Translations under genes and position numbers: made by a program | Origin: Syntrophomonadaceae bacterium | Lineage (GTDB): Bacteria; Bacillota; Syntrophomonadia; Syntrophomonadales; Syntrophomonadaceae | Direction of reading: 5' to 3' | Assembly: GCA_012729715.1 (NCBI GenBank) | Contig: JAAYCQ010000062.1 | Span: 1-36,086 of the forward strand | DNA: 36,086 nucleotides | Notes under the pieces: model-generated | The model's database searches: none | What the model was told of the DNA's origin: nothing | The model's input: the letters and a program-made list of their open reading frames with translations, nothing else | In this document: positions 1-8,839 of the stretch, piece by piece | Layout of the letters: every line of letters starts with the position of its first letter | Numbering within the stretch: position 1 is the first letter of the stretch

Positions 1-57
1 GACCTGCGCTTCGATTATCCGGTAGCACTGGGATTAGCTTTAAGGGGGGGAGCATAA
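1..57 (+). CDS. pilM: C-terminal end of a PilM-like type IV pilus assembly protein (partial, runs off the left edge)
   Basis: Frame 1 reads DLRFDYPVALGLALRGGA then TAA at 55-57; the ending resembles PilM C-termini and it sits directly upstream of pilN/pilO-like genes. Confidence 0.6.
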   Translation, partial: DLRFDYPVALGLALRGGA

Positions 58-60
58 GCA

Positions 61-624
61 ATGACGGTCAGAAAAGAATCTCGGATTAACCTGCTGCGCT
101 ACCAGCAGGAAGAGACCCTGGAAAGTAGACAGAATATCCAGTTAGTACTGATACTGGGTTTGGCAGCCCTGCTGTTGGTAGGTGCTATGGGGGGGGTCTG
201 GTGGATGCAGAATCAAAAACTGCAGGCTGTGAAAGCTGAAAATAAACAACTGCAGCAGCAGGTAGACAAACTGACCAGCTCAGTAGTTTCCACTGATACC
301 GTTGCTAAAAGCTCAGGTGAGGCAGATAAACGCATTTCTATGATTAACACTCTGGAAAAACAGGTAAAAGTAAAATCCAAACATTTTCAGGACATTTACC
401 TGTTAAGTATTCCCAGTATTACCATTGGAAAAATGGATGTAAAATCCGATAATAATTTTACCATGTCGGCTTATTGCACCAGCCAGGGTAATTTTATTAA
501 ATTTTTAGAACAACTGCGCGGGTTAGATTTCATTAAGGAAGTAAAAAATATATCCTCCAAATGCAATGATAAAACCGGGGAAGTTAATTTTAATTTAACC
601 CTGGTATGGGAGGAGGGCGAATAA
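61..624 (+). CDS. pilN: PilN-like type IV pilus assembly protein
   Basis: Starts MTVRKESRINLLRYQQEE, one TM segment, coiled-coil, then a small periplasmic-type domain; followed by a PilO-like gene. Confidence 0.75.
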   Translation: MTVRKESRINLLRYQQEETLESRQNIQLVLILGLAALLLVGAMGGVWWMQNQKLQAVKAENKQLQQQVDKLTSSVVSTDTVAKSSGEADKRISMINTLEKQVKVKSKHFQDIYLLSIPSITIGKMDVKSDNNFTMSAYCTSQGNFIKFLEQLRGLDFIKEVKNISSKCNDKTGEVNFNLTLVWEEGE

Positions 625-1388
625 TGAATTTATCACGTCGGGATCAGTACCTATTGATATTTCTGGTGGTAATCCTAATTGGATTTGGGTTTTTCCGCCT
701 GGTATATTTACCGATGAATAAAGAGATTAAAACTATTACTACTAACAACCAGCAGCTGCAGTTAGAGAAAGAACGTTTGCAGGCGCAAGTTAAGCAACAT
801 CCGAAAAAAACTGAAGAAACTGAGGATAAGTTTGCCCATCTGAACAAGCGTTTACCTACCGAAGACGAAATGATTCCGCTGTTGACTATGCTGGATGAAA
901 CCACCGGCAAATATGGTTTGCCTTTTGCTTCGCTGGATTACAAAGGGGCAGAAAAACCGGATGAAACTGGTGCTCAGATCCTTGTATTTACCATAGGCAC
1001 CAAAGGCAAAATAGCCGAGTTATTTAATTTCCTGGATGAGTTGGAGAAAGCGGAGCGATTAATCAGCGTAGAAGATGTTTCTTTTAATGCAGTCAAGGCA
1101 GAGGCGCAGGAAACAGCGGAAGCAGTTGAACCAGGACCTCCGGCGTATTACATAGCTCCTCCGGGAATCCCTGAGGCCAAACTGCAAAGAATCAAGTTCG
1201 AGGTCGTAGAAGAAGCAGCAGAACCCCCAACTCAGTCCGAAAGACCGGTGGCAGATAGTTTCATGCCGGGCAACTTTGAAATGAAAATGACTATTAAGGC
1301 TTATTATGCTGCTACTGACGAATCTGCTCCAGCTCCGGAGGCTAATAATGAGAGTAAACCGGCAAACGATTCCGGGGGGGAGGTTTAA
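624..1388 (+). CDS. pilO: PilO-like type IV pilus assembly protein
   Basis: MNLSRRDQYLLIFLVVILIGFGFFRLVYLPMNKEI..., TM plus coiled-coil. ATG at 624 follows the GGAGG of the pilN end; the listed ORF start at 606 is upstream of it. Confidence 0.75.
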   Translation: MNLSRRDQYLLIFLVVILIGFGFFRLVYLPMNKEIKTITTNNQQLQLEKERLQAQVKQHPKKTEETEDKFAHLNKRLPTEDEMIPLLTMLDETTGKYGLPFASLDYKGAEKPDETGAQILVFTIGTKGKIAELFNFLDELEKAERLISVEDVSFNAVKAEAQETAEAVEPGPPAYYIAPPGIPEAKLQRIKFEVVEEAAEPPTQSERPVADSFMPGNFEMKMTIKAYYAATDESAPAPEANNESKPANDSGGEV

Positions 1389-1391
1389 TTA

Positions 1392-3563
1392 ATGAAACTG
1401 CCGACTATGTTTATCAACACTCCCGGTCCAATTCGGAAATGGCGATATATATTGGTAGCTGCTTTATCCTTGAGCTTATTTCTTGGTTTTATGTTTGTAT
1501 CTGAAGCAGAGGCGGAAGTTTCACCACTGCTTCAGGGAGGACAGATAACCCTTTCTGGTGTAGTCGGTGATACCCAAATCTATCCTCTGGGTAATAGCTA
1601 TATGCTGATTAGCAAGGAATCAAAAGATAAGGAAACTGACCTGTTACTTGAAAAGCTGACTGCTAAAGGCCAGCGTGAATGGAGCTTGCCTTTAGCTCAA
1701 CCTGGTGAGGAAAAGCTGGAATTAATGCAAATGGTCGGTAATGATATAGTAATTATCCTATCAACGTCGGGTAAGGCTGGGTTTTCTTATCGAATGTTGC
1801 GTTTGGACGGTACGGGCAAGATAATATGGCAAAGGAACCTGCCCCTAAAAAAAGTAAGTACAATGAATACAACCAATGACGATGGTCTAATCGTAATTGG
1901 GGTTAAATCTTCGGGTATTGGGCGTAACAGCCTGGTAGCCCTGAAAATGGATAATAAGGGTTCCTGGAATGCTGTTGCCGATGATGTTTCCAGATGGGAA
2001 GTTACTCTGGGAAATGAGAACTATTGCCAAATATATGACATAAAACAGGTTTTGGACCAGAATGACTACAATGACGGCTATATCATAGCCGGATACAAAC
2101 AAATGGGCGGGCAGAATCAAAAAGATGCCATGCTGATAAAACTGGATACCTACGGACGACTCTGTTGGCAGCATACCTACAGCCGTGCCGGGAATGACGA
2201 AGCTTTTTCCGTAACCCCTTTGCGTGATGAGAATAAAAATCTTACCGGCTATGCATTGACGGGATACTGTACCCGTATCAACGGACAGGAGATGTATCTG
2301 CTGCACACAGGTACAACCGGCAGCCTGAATCGTTGGCCCGGAATCGACCGGGCGATTGATGGCGATGCGGTAAAATTCTATGGTAGGGGTTATGAAACGG
2401 TTGGAGTTGGAGTATATCCGGTCCCCAAATCGTTTGAAGGTTCGCGTACCATTGGCAAAGAGAGTTTTGATGGAGATGCCGGTGTATTGCTGGTTGGATT
2501 ACAGACCATAGAAACCGAAAAAAAATTACTGGTAGTACGTATCAGCGAAAAAGGACGGGACAAGTGGGAATCCCGGCAGGATATCCCCGGGGAAACGCTT
2601 ATAATGGGTGAAGCCAATCAGGCCAGCACTGTTCAGCTGAATGTAGTTTATAGTTCAAGCGTACCGGATGATTTGCAGGAACCCATTACGGTTAATCTGT
2701 TAAAGCTGTATATGCAAAATGTCAGTGAAAATGATAAAACTAAAAGCCAAACGGAGGTATATACTCAGAAGACCGAAGACATGCTCTGGGAAACAGTTAC
2801 TTTAACCTATGAAACACCTGAAGATAAAGCGGGTCGTACCGAGGATATCAAAAAATTGCTGGCCAGGCAGTCGGTTCCGGCACTGGTTAGTCCACGCAGC
2901 GGCCGGGGAGAGATAAATTGGCCGGATACCAGCTATTATCTAGGTAATTTAGTAATCGGAAAAGCTGATGGGGAAGGGACCCTGCTGTTCCCCAATGGTG
3001 TATGGTATAAAGGTGCCTGGAAAAATAATATGTTCAACGGTAAAGGTTATCTGCGTTTTCCCACGGGAGAATATTACCAGGGTGAGTTTAAGGAGCATAT
3101 GATGAAGGGTAAAGGCATAATGAGCTGGCCTACCGGTGAAAAATATGAAGGTGAGTTTCTCAATAATCAGCGTGATGGCCAGGGCAAATTAACTTGGAAG
3201 AATGGAACCTTCTATGAAGGTGGATTTAAGGAAGGTCAAGCCTCCGGCATGGGTCTTATTCGCTGGCCCAACGGTGAACGCTACGAAGGGCAGATGACTG
3301 GTGGCAATGCAACTGGTCAGGGCAGTTATTACTTCCCCAGCGGTGAGTGGTACCGGGGAGAAATAGCAAACCTGGCCTTTGAAGGTGTGGGAGTTTATCA
3401 CTGGCCGGATGGTTCGTACTATGTGGGTGAATTCAAACAGGATCGCTTGAACGGCGAAGGTTATTATGTATGGCCTAATGGGGTGCAACAGTGGGGATAC
3501 TGGAAAGATGACCGTTATCTGGGTACCAATCCCGATGCCGTTAAGACGAGAGAGAACTGGTAA
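1392..3563 (+). CDS. Exported protein with N-terminal hydrophobic segment, propeller-like middle and C-terminal MORN repeats
   Basis: Signal/TM-like segment (YILVAALSLSLFLGFMFVSEAEA), propeller-like motifs (DGYIIAGYKQMGG...DAMLIKLDTYGRLCWQ), then about 8 repeats of about 23 aa such as GEYYQGEFKEHMMKGKGIMSWPTGEKYEGEF. Confidence 0.8.
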   Translation: MKLPTMFINTPGPIRKWRYILVAALSLSLFLGFMFVSEAEAEVSPLLQGGQITLSGVVGDTQIYPLGNSYMLISKESKDKETDLLLEKLTAKGQREWSLPLAQPGEEKLELMQMVGNDIVIILSTSGKAGFSYRMLRLDGTGKIIWQRNLPLKKVSTMNTTNDDGLIVIGVKSSGIGRNSLVALKMDNKGSWNAVADDVSRWEVTLGNENYCQIYDIKQVLDQNDYNDGYIIAGYKQMGGQNQKDAMLIKLDTYGRLCWQHTYSRAGNDEAFSVTPLRDENKNLTGYALTGYCTRINGQEMYLLHTGTTGSLNRWPGIDRAIDGDAVKFYGRGYETVGVGVYPVPKSFEGSRTIGKESFDGDAGVLLVGLQTIETEKKLLVVRISEKGRDKWESRQDIPGETLIMGEANQASTVQLNVVYSSSVPDDLQEPITVNLLKLYMQNVSENDKTKSQTEVYTQKTEDMLWETVTLTYETPEDKAGRTEDIKKLLARQSVPALVSPRSGRGEINWPDTSYYLGNLVIGKADGEGTLLFPNGVWYKGAWKNNMFNGKGYLRFPTGEYYQGEFKEHMMKGKGIMSWPTGEKYEGEFLNNQRDGQGKLTWKNGTFYEGGFKEGQASGMGLIRWPNGERYEGQMTGGNATGQGSYYFPSGEWYRGEIANLAFEGVGVYHWPDGSYYVGEFKQDRLNGEGYYVWPNGVQQWGYWKDDRYLGTNPDAVKTRENW

Positions 3564-3574
3564 TCTAAACTTAT

Positions 3575-3600
3575 AAAGGGGGGCTGAGCCCCCTTTTTTA
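3575..3600. terminator. Rho-independent terminator between convergent genes
   Basis: AAAGGGGGGCTGAGCCCCCTTTTTT: GC hairpin flanked by A and T runs. Confidence 0.8.
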
Positions 3601-3605
3601 TATGG

Positions 3606-4727
3606 TTATGGCAATAAAACTAAACTACTCTTTAAAGCGTTTGAAACAGCCGACCTGACCATTGGTACCGAACCATAGGATAGCGTTTCCAGAGTTGGAA
3701 TATTATCACCTTTTTCATGTTGCAGGAAGCCGGCGTCAATCATTTGTTGGTCAATCAAATACTGCAGTGACATTTCCATAGTAAGCATACCAAACTGGCT
3801 GCCGGTAAAAATAGCGTTGGGTATCTGATGATACTTGCCATCTCTAATGAGATTACGGATGGCATTGGTGCAAATCATTAATTCAGTTGCCACTACCATA
3901 CGTTCATTGGTTATATTGGGAAGCAAACGCTGTGATATGACTGCTCGCAGGCAGTTGGCCAATTGTACCCGTATCTGCTGCTGATGGGTGGAGGGAAAAA
4001 CATCTATCATGCGCTCTACCGTTTGAGCAGCGTTGATGGTGTGCAGAGTGGCTAATACCAGATGTCCCGTTTCTGCTGCGGTGATAGCGGTAGAAATGGT
4101 CTCCAGGTCACGTAATTCACCAATCATAATTACATCCGGGTCTTGACGCAGCGCAGCCCGCAGGGCCTGGGCGAAATCTTTGCTGTCCATACCGATTTCC
4201 CGCTGGGTGATATAACTTTTTTTATTCTGGTGAATGTACTCTATAGGGTCTTCCAGGGTGACAATATGACAGGCGCGTTCACTGTTTATAATATCAATCA
4301 TAGTGGCCATAGTAGTTGATTTACCATTGCCGGTAGGTCCGGTTATGAGGATAAGCCCGCTGGAATAGCGGGCCAGCGAAGCAACCGTTACTGGTAATCC
4401 CAGGTAGTCCAAATCAGGAATCTTTGTCTGGATGATGCGCGCCGCTATGGCCACCATTCCCTGATGACGATAAATGTTGACGCGAAAATTTCCCACATCT
4501 TCAATCCGGTAAGAAGTATCAATCTCACCTTCCACCATAAACACCCGGTGGGCCTTATCACCAAGTATTTCCAGTGCCATTTGTTCCAGTTCTTCTTTTT
4601 CTAAAACAGTATCATTAAGTTCAATCAAACGGGTATTAAAGCGGATAATCGGCGGCGTCAGTGGGGACAGATGAACATCTGAAGCTCCGCGGTCAACCGC
4701 TGCTTTAAGGATTTCATTTAATTGCAT
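3606..4727 (-). CDS. pilT: PilT-type type IV pilus retraction ATPase
   Basis: Walker A GPTGNGKST, TLEDPIEYIHQNKKSYITQREIG, ALRQDPDVIMIGELRD, HLVLATLHT. Confidence 0.93.
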   Translation of the reverse strand: MQLNEILKAAVDRGASDVHLSPLTPPIIRFNTRLIELNDTVLEKEELEQMALEILGDKAHRVFMVEGEIDTSYRIEDVGNFRVNIYRHQGMVAIAARIIQTKIPDLDYLGLPVTVASLARYSSGLILITGPTGNGKSTTMATMIDIINSERACHIVTLEDPIEYIHQNKKSYITQREIGMDSKDFAQALRAALRQDPDVIMIGELRDLETISTAITAAETGHLVLATLHTINAAQTVERMIDVFPSTHQQQIRVQLANCLRAVISQRLLPNITNERMVVATELMICTNAIRNLIRDGKYHQIPNAIFTGSQFGMLTMEMSLQYLIDQQMIDAGFLQHEKGDNIPTLETLSYGSVPMVRSAVSNALKSSLVLLP

Positions 4728-4743
4728 AATTACACTCTCCCTA

Positions 4744-5592
4744 TCAAGTTAATACTAATTCTCTAATCTTAACTATCTTTATTAAGAGCACTCCCAGGCT
4801 CAGGCCGGCAATTATTAGATACAGCCAGGGCAATAAATGAAGAAAGGTTCCGGTTTCAGGGTTAGCCCGCAGACAAAACAGTCCCAATCGTGTGAGTGAA
4901 TATAGTCCCGCGGTAAGTAAGAAAACGAATCCAGGCATGGCTTTTTTGCGAAGTAAGTACAATGCCATAAATAATAAAATAAGAGCAATACCACTTTCAT
5001 AAAGCTGTACAGGATGTATCCTGTCCGAATAGACCTGCCAGGACTGCCCCTGTAGATTGTTAAAAGCTTGAACAATGTAATAATTATAAGCCTGGCTCTC
5101 TGAAGCGTAATGGATTCCCCAGGGCATAATAGTAGGTGTCCCAAAACAGCACCCATTGAGAAAACAGCCGCTTTTACCCAGAAAGGCACAGCTCATTAAT
5201 CCCGGGATATGATAATCCAGCCAGTTCCATACCGGAATACGGCTCAACCAGGCTGCTGCCGTAGCATATATAACCACCATGAGCAATCCGCCATAGAGGG
5301 AAAAACCATATAGTTTCATGTCAGTAAGATGAACAGATGGGTTGCTTAAATTAACATATAAAAGCAAATAGAATAAACGAGCGCCAAAAAGAAAGACCAG
5401 GGGTATAGCCGTAATATAAATTAGTGTGTTATACCGGTTAAGCCTATTGTGTTGGGCAGCATATACCGCAAACCCAATTAAAAGCAGCATACCCGCGATG
5501 TTTAAAACGAGATATTCCCAATTCTGAAATGATTCCATGTGTATTATGGCTATAGCTAACATAAATTCCTCTATTAATACTTTCTTGCTCAA
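4744..5592 (-). CDS. Lgt-like (prolipoprotein diacylglyceryl transferase family) membrane protein
   Basis: Multi-TM; GKSGCFLNGCCFGTPT, PWGIHYASES, RIHPVQLYESGIALILL match the Lgt signature pattern with a Cys-rich variant. Confidence 0.75.
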   Translation of the reverse strand: MSKKVLIEEFMLAIAIIHMESFQNWEYLVLNIAGMLLLIGFAVYAAQHNRLNRYNTLIYITAIPLVFLFGARLFYLLLYVNLSNPSVHLTDMKLYGFSLYGGLLMVVIYATAAAWLSRIPVWNWLDYHIPGLMSCAFLGKSGCFLNGCCFGTPTIMPWGIHYASESQAYNYYIVQAFNNLQGQSWQVYSDRIHPVQLYESGIALILLFMALYLLRKKAMPGFVFLLTAGLYSLTRLGLFCLRANPETGTFLHLLPWLYLIIAGLSLGVLLIKIVKIRELVLT

Positions 5593-5595
5593 ATG

Positions 5596-6285
5596 CTATA
5601 AACCACAGGTGAATCCGCCACCGGGAGCAGTAGGAACAAATAGCTGTACCGTAGTCCGGTAGAGGATACGATCACCCGGAGTGCAATTAGTGGTTTGTGA
5701 GTATAGTGACTCAGCGCTAATAGGAAATCCACTGCCTTCGAGCATATTGCTTATCAGTACAGCTGAGTTGCTGGAATAAATAACCGCCTTTTCTGGAATT
5801 CCGTCTCCATCCTCGTCTGCTCCATCCTTGTCCTTATACCGGGCCTTAACGGAAAACTTGAGTGAATTGTCCAAATAAGAATCAGGTATATTATTATCGG
5901 CCGGTTTGGAAAAGGACAGTTCCAGGGTGCTTTTTTCTGTGTGCGCAATGGTTGTATCAACATTACCGGCAGCTGTGATTTCACGTAAAACAATATCCCC
6001 AGCGTTATTAATAAATATAAGGCGGTCATTCTCCTGAACCTCAGTGCTGGCCCAATCATCAGCTTGCTTGCGGATTTCCAGGTAACTGGCGTAATTTACT
6101 TCATTGGTAATCACCAGACTGGCGAGCCGTACTGCTGCTTCCGCTTCCTGTCTTATTACATAATTTTCCCAGGCCTTCAGCCCGTAAGCAAAGGCATTAT
6201 AACCGATTGCCAGAACTACTGAAATCAGAATAATGGTTAAGAGAAGTTCTACCAGAGAAAATCCACGCTGGTCAGCTTTTAACAA
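5596..6285 (-). CDS. Type IV prepilin-like protein (PilW/GspJ-like)
   Basis: N-terminus LKADQRGFSLVELLLTIILISVVLAIGYNAF: canonical prepilin motif with Glu5. Confidence 0.8.
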   Translation of the reverse strand: MLKADQRGFSLVELLLTIILISVVLAIGYNAFAYGLKAWENYVIRQEAEAAVRLASLVITNEVNYASYLEIRKQADDWASTEVQENDRLIFINNAGDIVLREITAAGNVDTTIAHTEKSTLELSFSKPADNNIPDSYLDNSLKFSVKARYKDKDGADEDGDGIPEKAVIYSSNSAVLISNMLEGSGFPISAESLYSQTTNCTPGDRILYRTTVQLFVPTAPGGGFTCGL

Positions 6286-6322
6286 AATCGTTGCTCCCCC
6301 CTTATTGCAATTCCATACTCTA

Positions 6323-8824
6323 TTAGCGCAGACAAGCAGCTAATAAATCAGTGGTGGTATCTGAATTTCCAGGATCCCAATCGGCGGAATTATCTTTGGC
6401 GTAATATATGTTGCCGCCGCTGCCTACGACCAACAGGGTTTTTCCATAAGGATAATGAACAATATCATTCATAAAAAAGTAGGTTGGACCCGAAAACTCC
6501 TTTTCACGTGTATGATTCCCCGGCTCCTTTAAGCCGACGATATAACTTTTTTTAGCAGTTTTGACTGTGTTGTCATCTAACAGGGCCACAAAACGGCTCC
6601 CGGTAAAGAGCATGTCTTCCAGGGTATATTGAACCGGTTTGGCCATGATAGCATTTAGTTTTTCGTTATCCTGCTTGATATCGTTAGGATTATCAAAATA
6701 AATCAGGTTGCGGCGATCTCCTCCGGCATACAGTACCCCGTCATCGTCACAGGCTACCGCATTCAATGGGGCCCCAACAGCAGGGTTGGTGTTACTGCCA
6801 CTGCTGCCAGAGCCGGAACGATCTCTCCATACTGTAACCTGGTTGGCATCCGCAAAGGTTAAAGAGTTAGCATTCAACCATAGTGGGAGTGGTACCCCCC
6901 CCGTTGAATCCAGGCACAGACCTGGATAATTGGTGGGATGTTTGTAAAATGGCCAGTATTTATAATCTCCGAATAGGATTTTTTCCTGCCATGTAGACCA
7001 ATCCATTGTACCTAATCGGGGTGTATAAGTACCACCGTGATAATACAAAGCATCAATCTCAGCCTCATTGACTAGTTCAATACCGTACTTGACGGATAAA
7101 TACTTATTGACAATATCCATCTCGGAAGCAAATGTTACGGATACAGGTATTAAGCCAATCCAGATAGTACCGGGGTGTCTGGTACTATCCAGGGCTCCAT
7201 CAAAGATAAAAACCTCGGCTATTGAACCGGTAAAAGGCAGGGGGTTAGTATAACTGGTCAGGGGATTGCTTCCTATCTGAGCAGGATCATTGGTGCCGCC
7301 GGGAGTTATACTGCCGATATTTAGAACTTCCGGTAAAGAAGCATTCTTGTACAGGCGCACATCGGGAGCTTCATAGCGACAGGCTATAATTGAAGCTGTA
7401 TCGTTGGCCAAATCCAAGTTGTGGGTTACCGGAGGTGCCGGAAAAACATTATCAGGGCTGGTTCCCACTACCAGTTTTTGATCATCATTGGTCCTGAAGG
7501 TAAAATAACTATCAGATGACCCCAGGGTCAGAAGACTGGTATTAACCGGTTCCCCGGTTGGTTGGACAACCATAAAGACAGTGAATTTATTATCTGCATT
7601 GGTTACCGGGTTTTGCCGGGTTTTCAGGTATTCCCCTTCACCCGAGAAAGCTACCGCTTTTCTGCCATTAATATAATCTGCCGCCGCAACCATCAGGGGA
7701 TTGCTGTGCAGCCGGGTCCATGTCTCAGTATTGGAGGAAGTCAGCATAATCCCGTCGTCACCCACACAAAAATATCTACTATTTGTTTTATTGTAAGTTA
7801 TAGCACGCAGGTTGGAGGTAGTTCCTGAGGTTCTTGTAACCCAGCTTTTGCCATCGGTGGAATGAAGAATTAACCCACCATCTCCTACAACCAGCCAATC
7901 ACCGGCACCAACTGCCACGATGTTATTCAAATTGGCAGTGATACCTGTTAAAGTTAACCTTTGCCAATCCTTTCCGTTCTCCCAGAGGTAAATACTGCCG
8001 CTATTACCTACGGCAATAAATTGAGCCGATCTATCCGAAGCGCCAGCGGAAACAATTTTATTAATCTGATAAGTAAAATTGGTGTCCTTCTTGACCCAGT
8101 TGCTATTGCCGATGCTATCAACCCAGTTATCGGGATTGGGCGATGAAGCTATCAATAAATCTCCGTTGTTATCGGCAATAACGGCACGCGGCAGATGAAC
8201 CATCAGCAGAGACGTCAAATCTTTTCCGTCAGTAGTTACCGTGATGGTATACAGGCTATTAAGGTTGGTAAAACGGTCACTGACAGTGGGAAGGGTAATA
8301 GTTGCTTTTTCTGCGCTGATGACAGGAGAGCCATCAAGATAACCTGTAACATCATTATTGTTTTTATCAGTAACTTTTACGGTGGAGGTATCTGTAATGG
8401 ATTTATCCTCTATGGTGATTATAGCCTCTTCAGCGGTATAGCCTTCATAGCGTTCAAACAGATCATACTCGGAACCAAGGTTTGAAGCCAGGAAACGTAT
8501 CAACTTGGACTTTTTTACGGTCATACCCGGAACCCAGGTTGTTTCTCCATCCAGTAGAACCGGGAAAAAATCTTTGGGTACAAAGGTACCATCTATTAAA
8601 TAAGCGCCGTCTTTGGTTACGGCTATTATCTCAATATCCTCCTGAACCCCAAACAACTGAGAGGCAATGGTGCTGGACTGATTAACAACCTGCAAACTCT
8701 GAGTAACCAGGGGGAAAACAGCAATCAATAGCATTCCCAGTATTACCAGGGCTACCAGGATTTCCACCAGGGTCATGCCGGAATAGTTTTTTAATGGTTT
8801 AAGCACTTTTTCCATATAAATCAC
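6323..8824 (-). CDS. Very large prepilin-like protein (833 aa) with propeller and LamG/concanavalin-like domains
   Basis: NYSGMTLVEILVALVILGMLLIAVFPL; propeller blades (FIAVGNSGSIYLWENGKDW, WLVVGDGGLILHSTDGKSW, YFCVGDDGIMLTSSNTETW); LamG-like INGRKAVAFSGEGEYL...GSIAEVFIFDGAL...VNKYLSVKYGIEL. Confidence 0.85.
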   Translation of the reverse strand: MIYMEKVLKPLKNYSGMTLVEILVALVILGMLLIAVFPLVTQSLQVVNQSSTIASQLFGVQEDIEIIAVTKDGAYLIDGTFVPKDFFPVLLDGETTWVPGMTVKKSKLIRFLASNLGSEYDLFERYEGYTAEEAIITIEDKSITDTSTVKVTDKNNNDVTGYLDGSPVISAEKATITLPTVSDRFTNLNSLYTITVTTDGKDLTSLLMVHLPRAVIADNNGDLLIASSPNPDNWVDSIGNSNWVKKDTNFTYQINKIVSAGASDRSAQFIAVGNSGSIYLWENGKDWQRLTLTGITANLNNIVAVGAGDWLVVGDGGLILHSTDGKSWVTRTSGTTSNLRAITYNKTNSRYFCVGDDGIMLTSSNTETWTRLHSNPLMVAAADYINGRKAVAFSGEGEYLKTRQNPVTNADNKFTVFMVVQPTGEPVNTSLLTLGSSDSYFTFRTNDDQKLVVGTSPDNVFPAPPVTHNLDLANDTASIIACRYEAPDVRLYKNASLPEVLNIGSITPGGTNDPAQIGSNPLTSYTNPLPFTGSIAEVFIFDGALDSTRHPGTIWIGLIPVSVTFASEMDIVNKYLSVKYGIELVNEAEIDALYYHGGTYTPRLGTMDWSTWQEKILFGDYKYWPFYKHPTNYPGLCLDSTGGVPLPLWLNANSLTFADANQVTVWRDRSGSGSSGSNTNPAVGAPLNAVACDDDGVLYAGGDRRNLIYFDNPNDIKQDNEKLNAIMAKPVQYTLEDMLFTGSRFVALLDDNTVKTAKKSYIVGLKEPGNHTREKEFSGPTYFFMNDIVHYPYGKTLLVVGSGGNIYYAKDNSADWDPGNSDTTTDLLAACLR

Positions 8825-8839
8825 CCAGCCTATTTATAG

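Noticed and set aside
1887-3488. Antisense ORFs across the MORN gene
   Set aside because: Typical shadow ORFs opposite a repetitive coding sequence.
6708-8685. Several + strand ORFs of 60-96 aa antisense to the giant pilin
   Set aside because: No recognisable domain, and the opposite strand holds a long ORF with clear domains.
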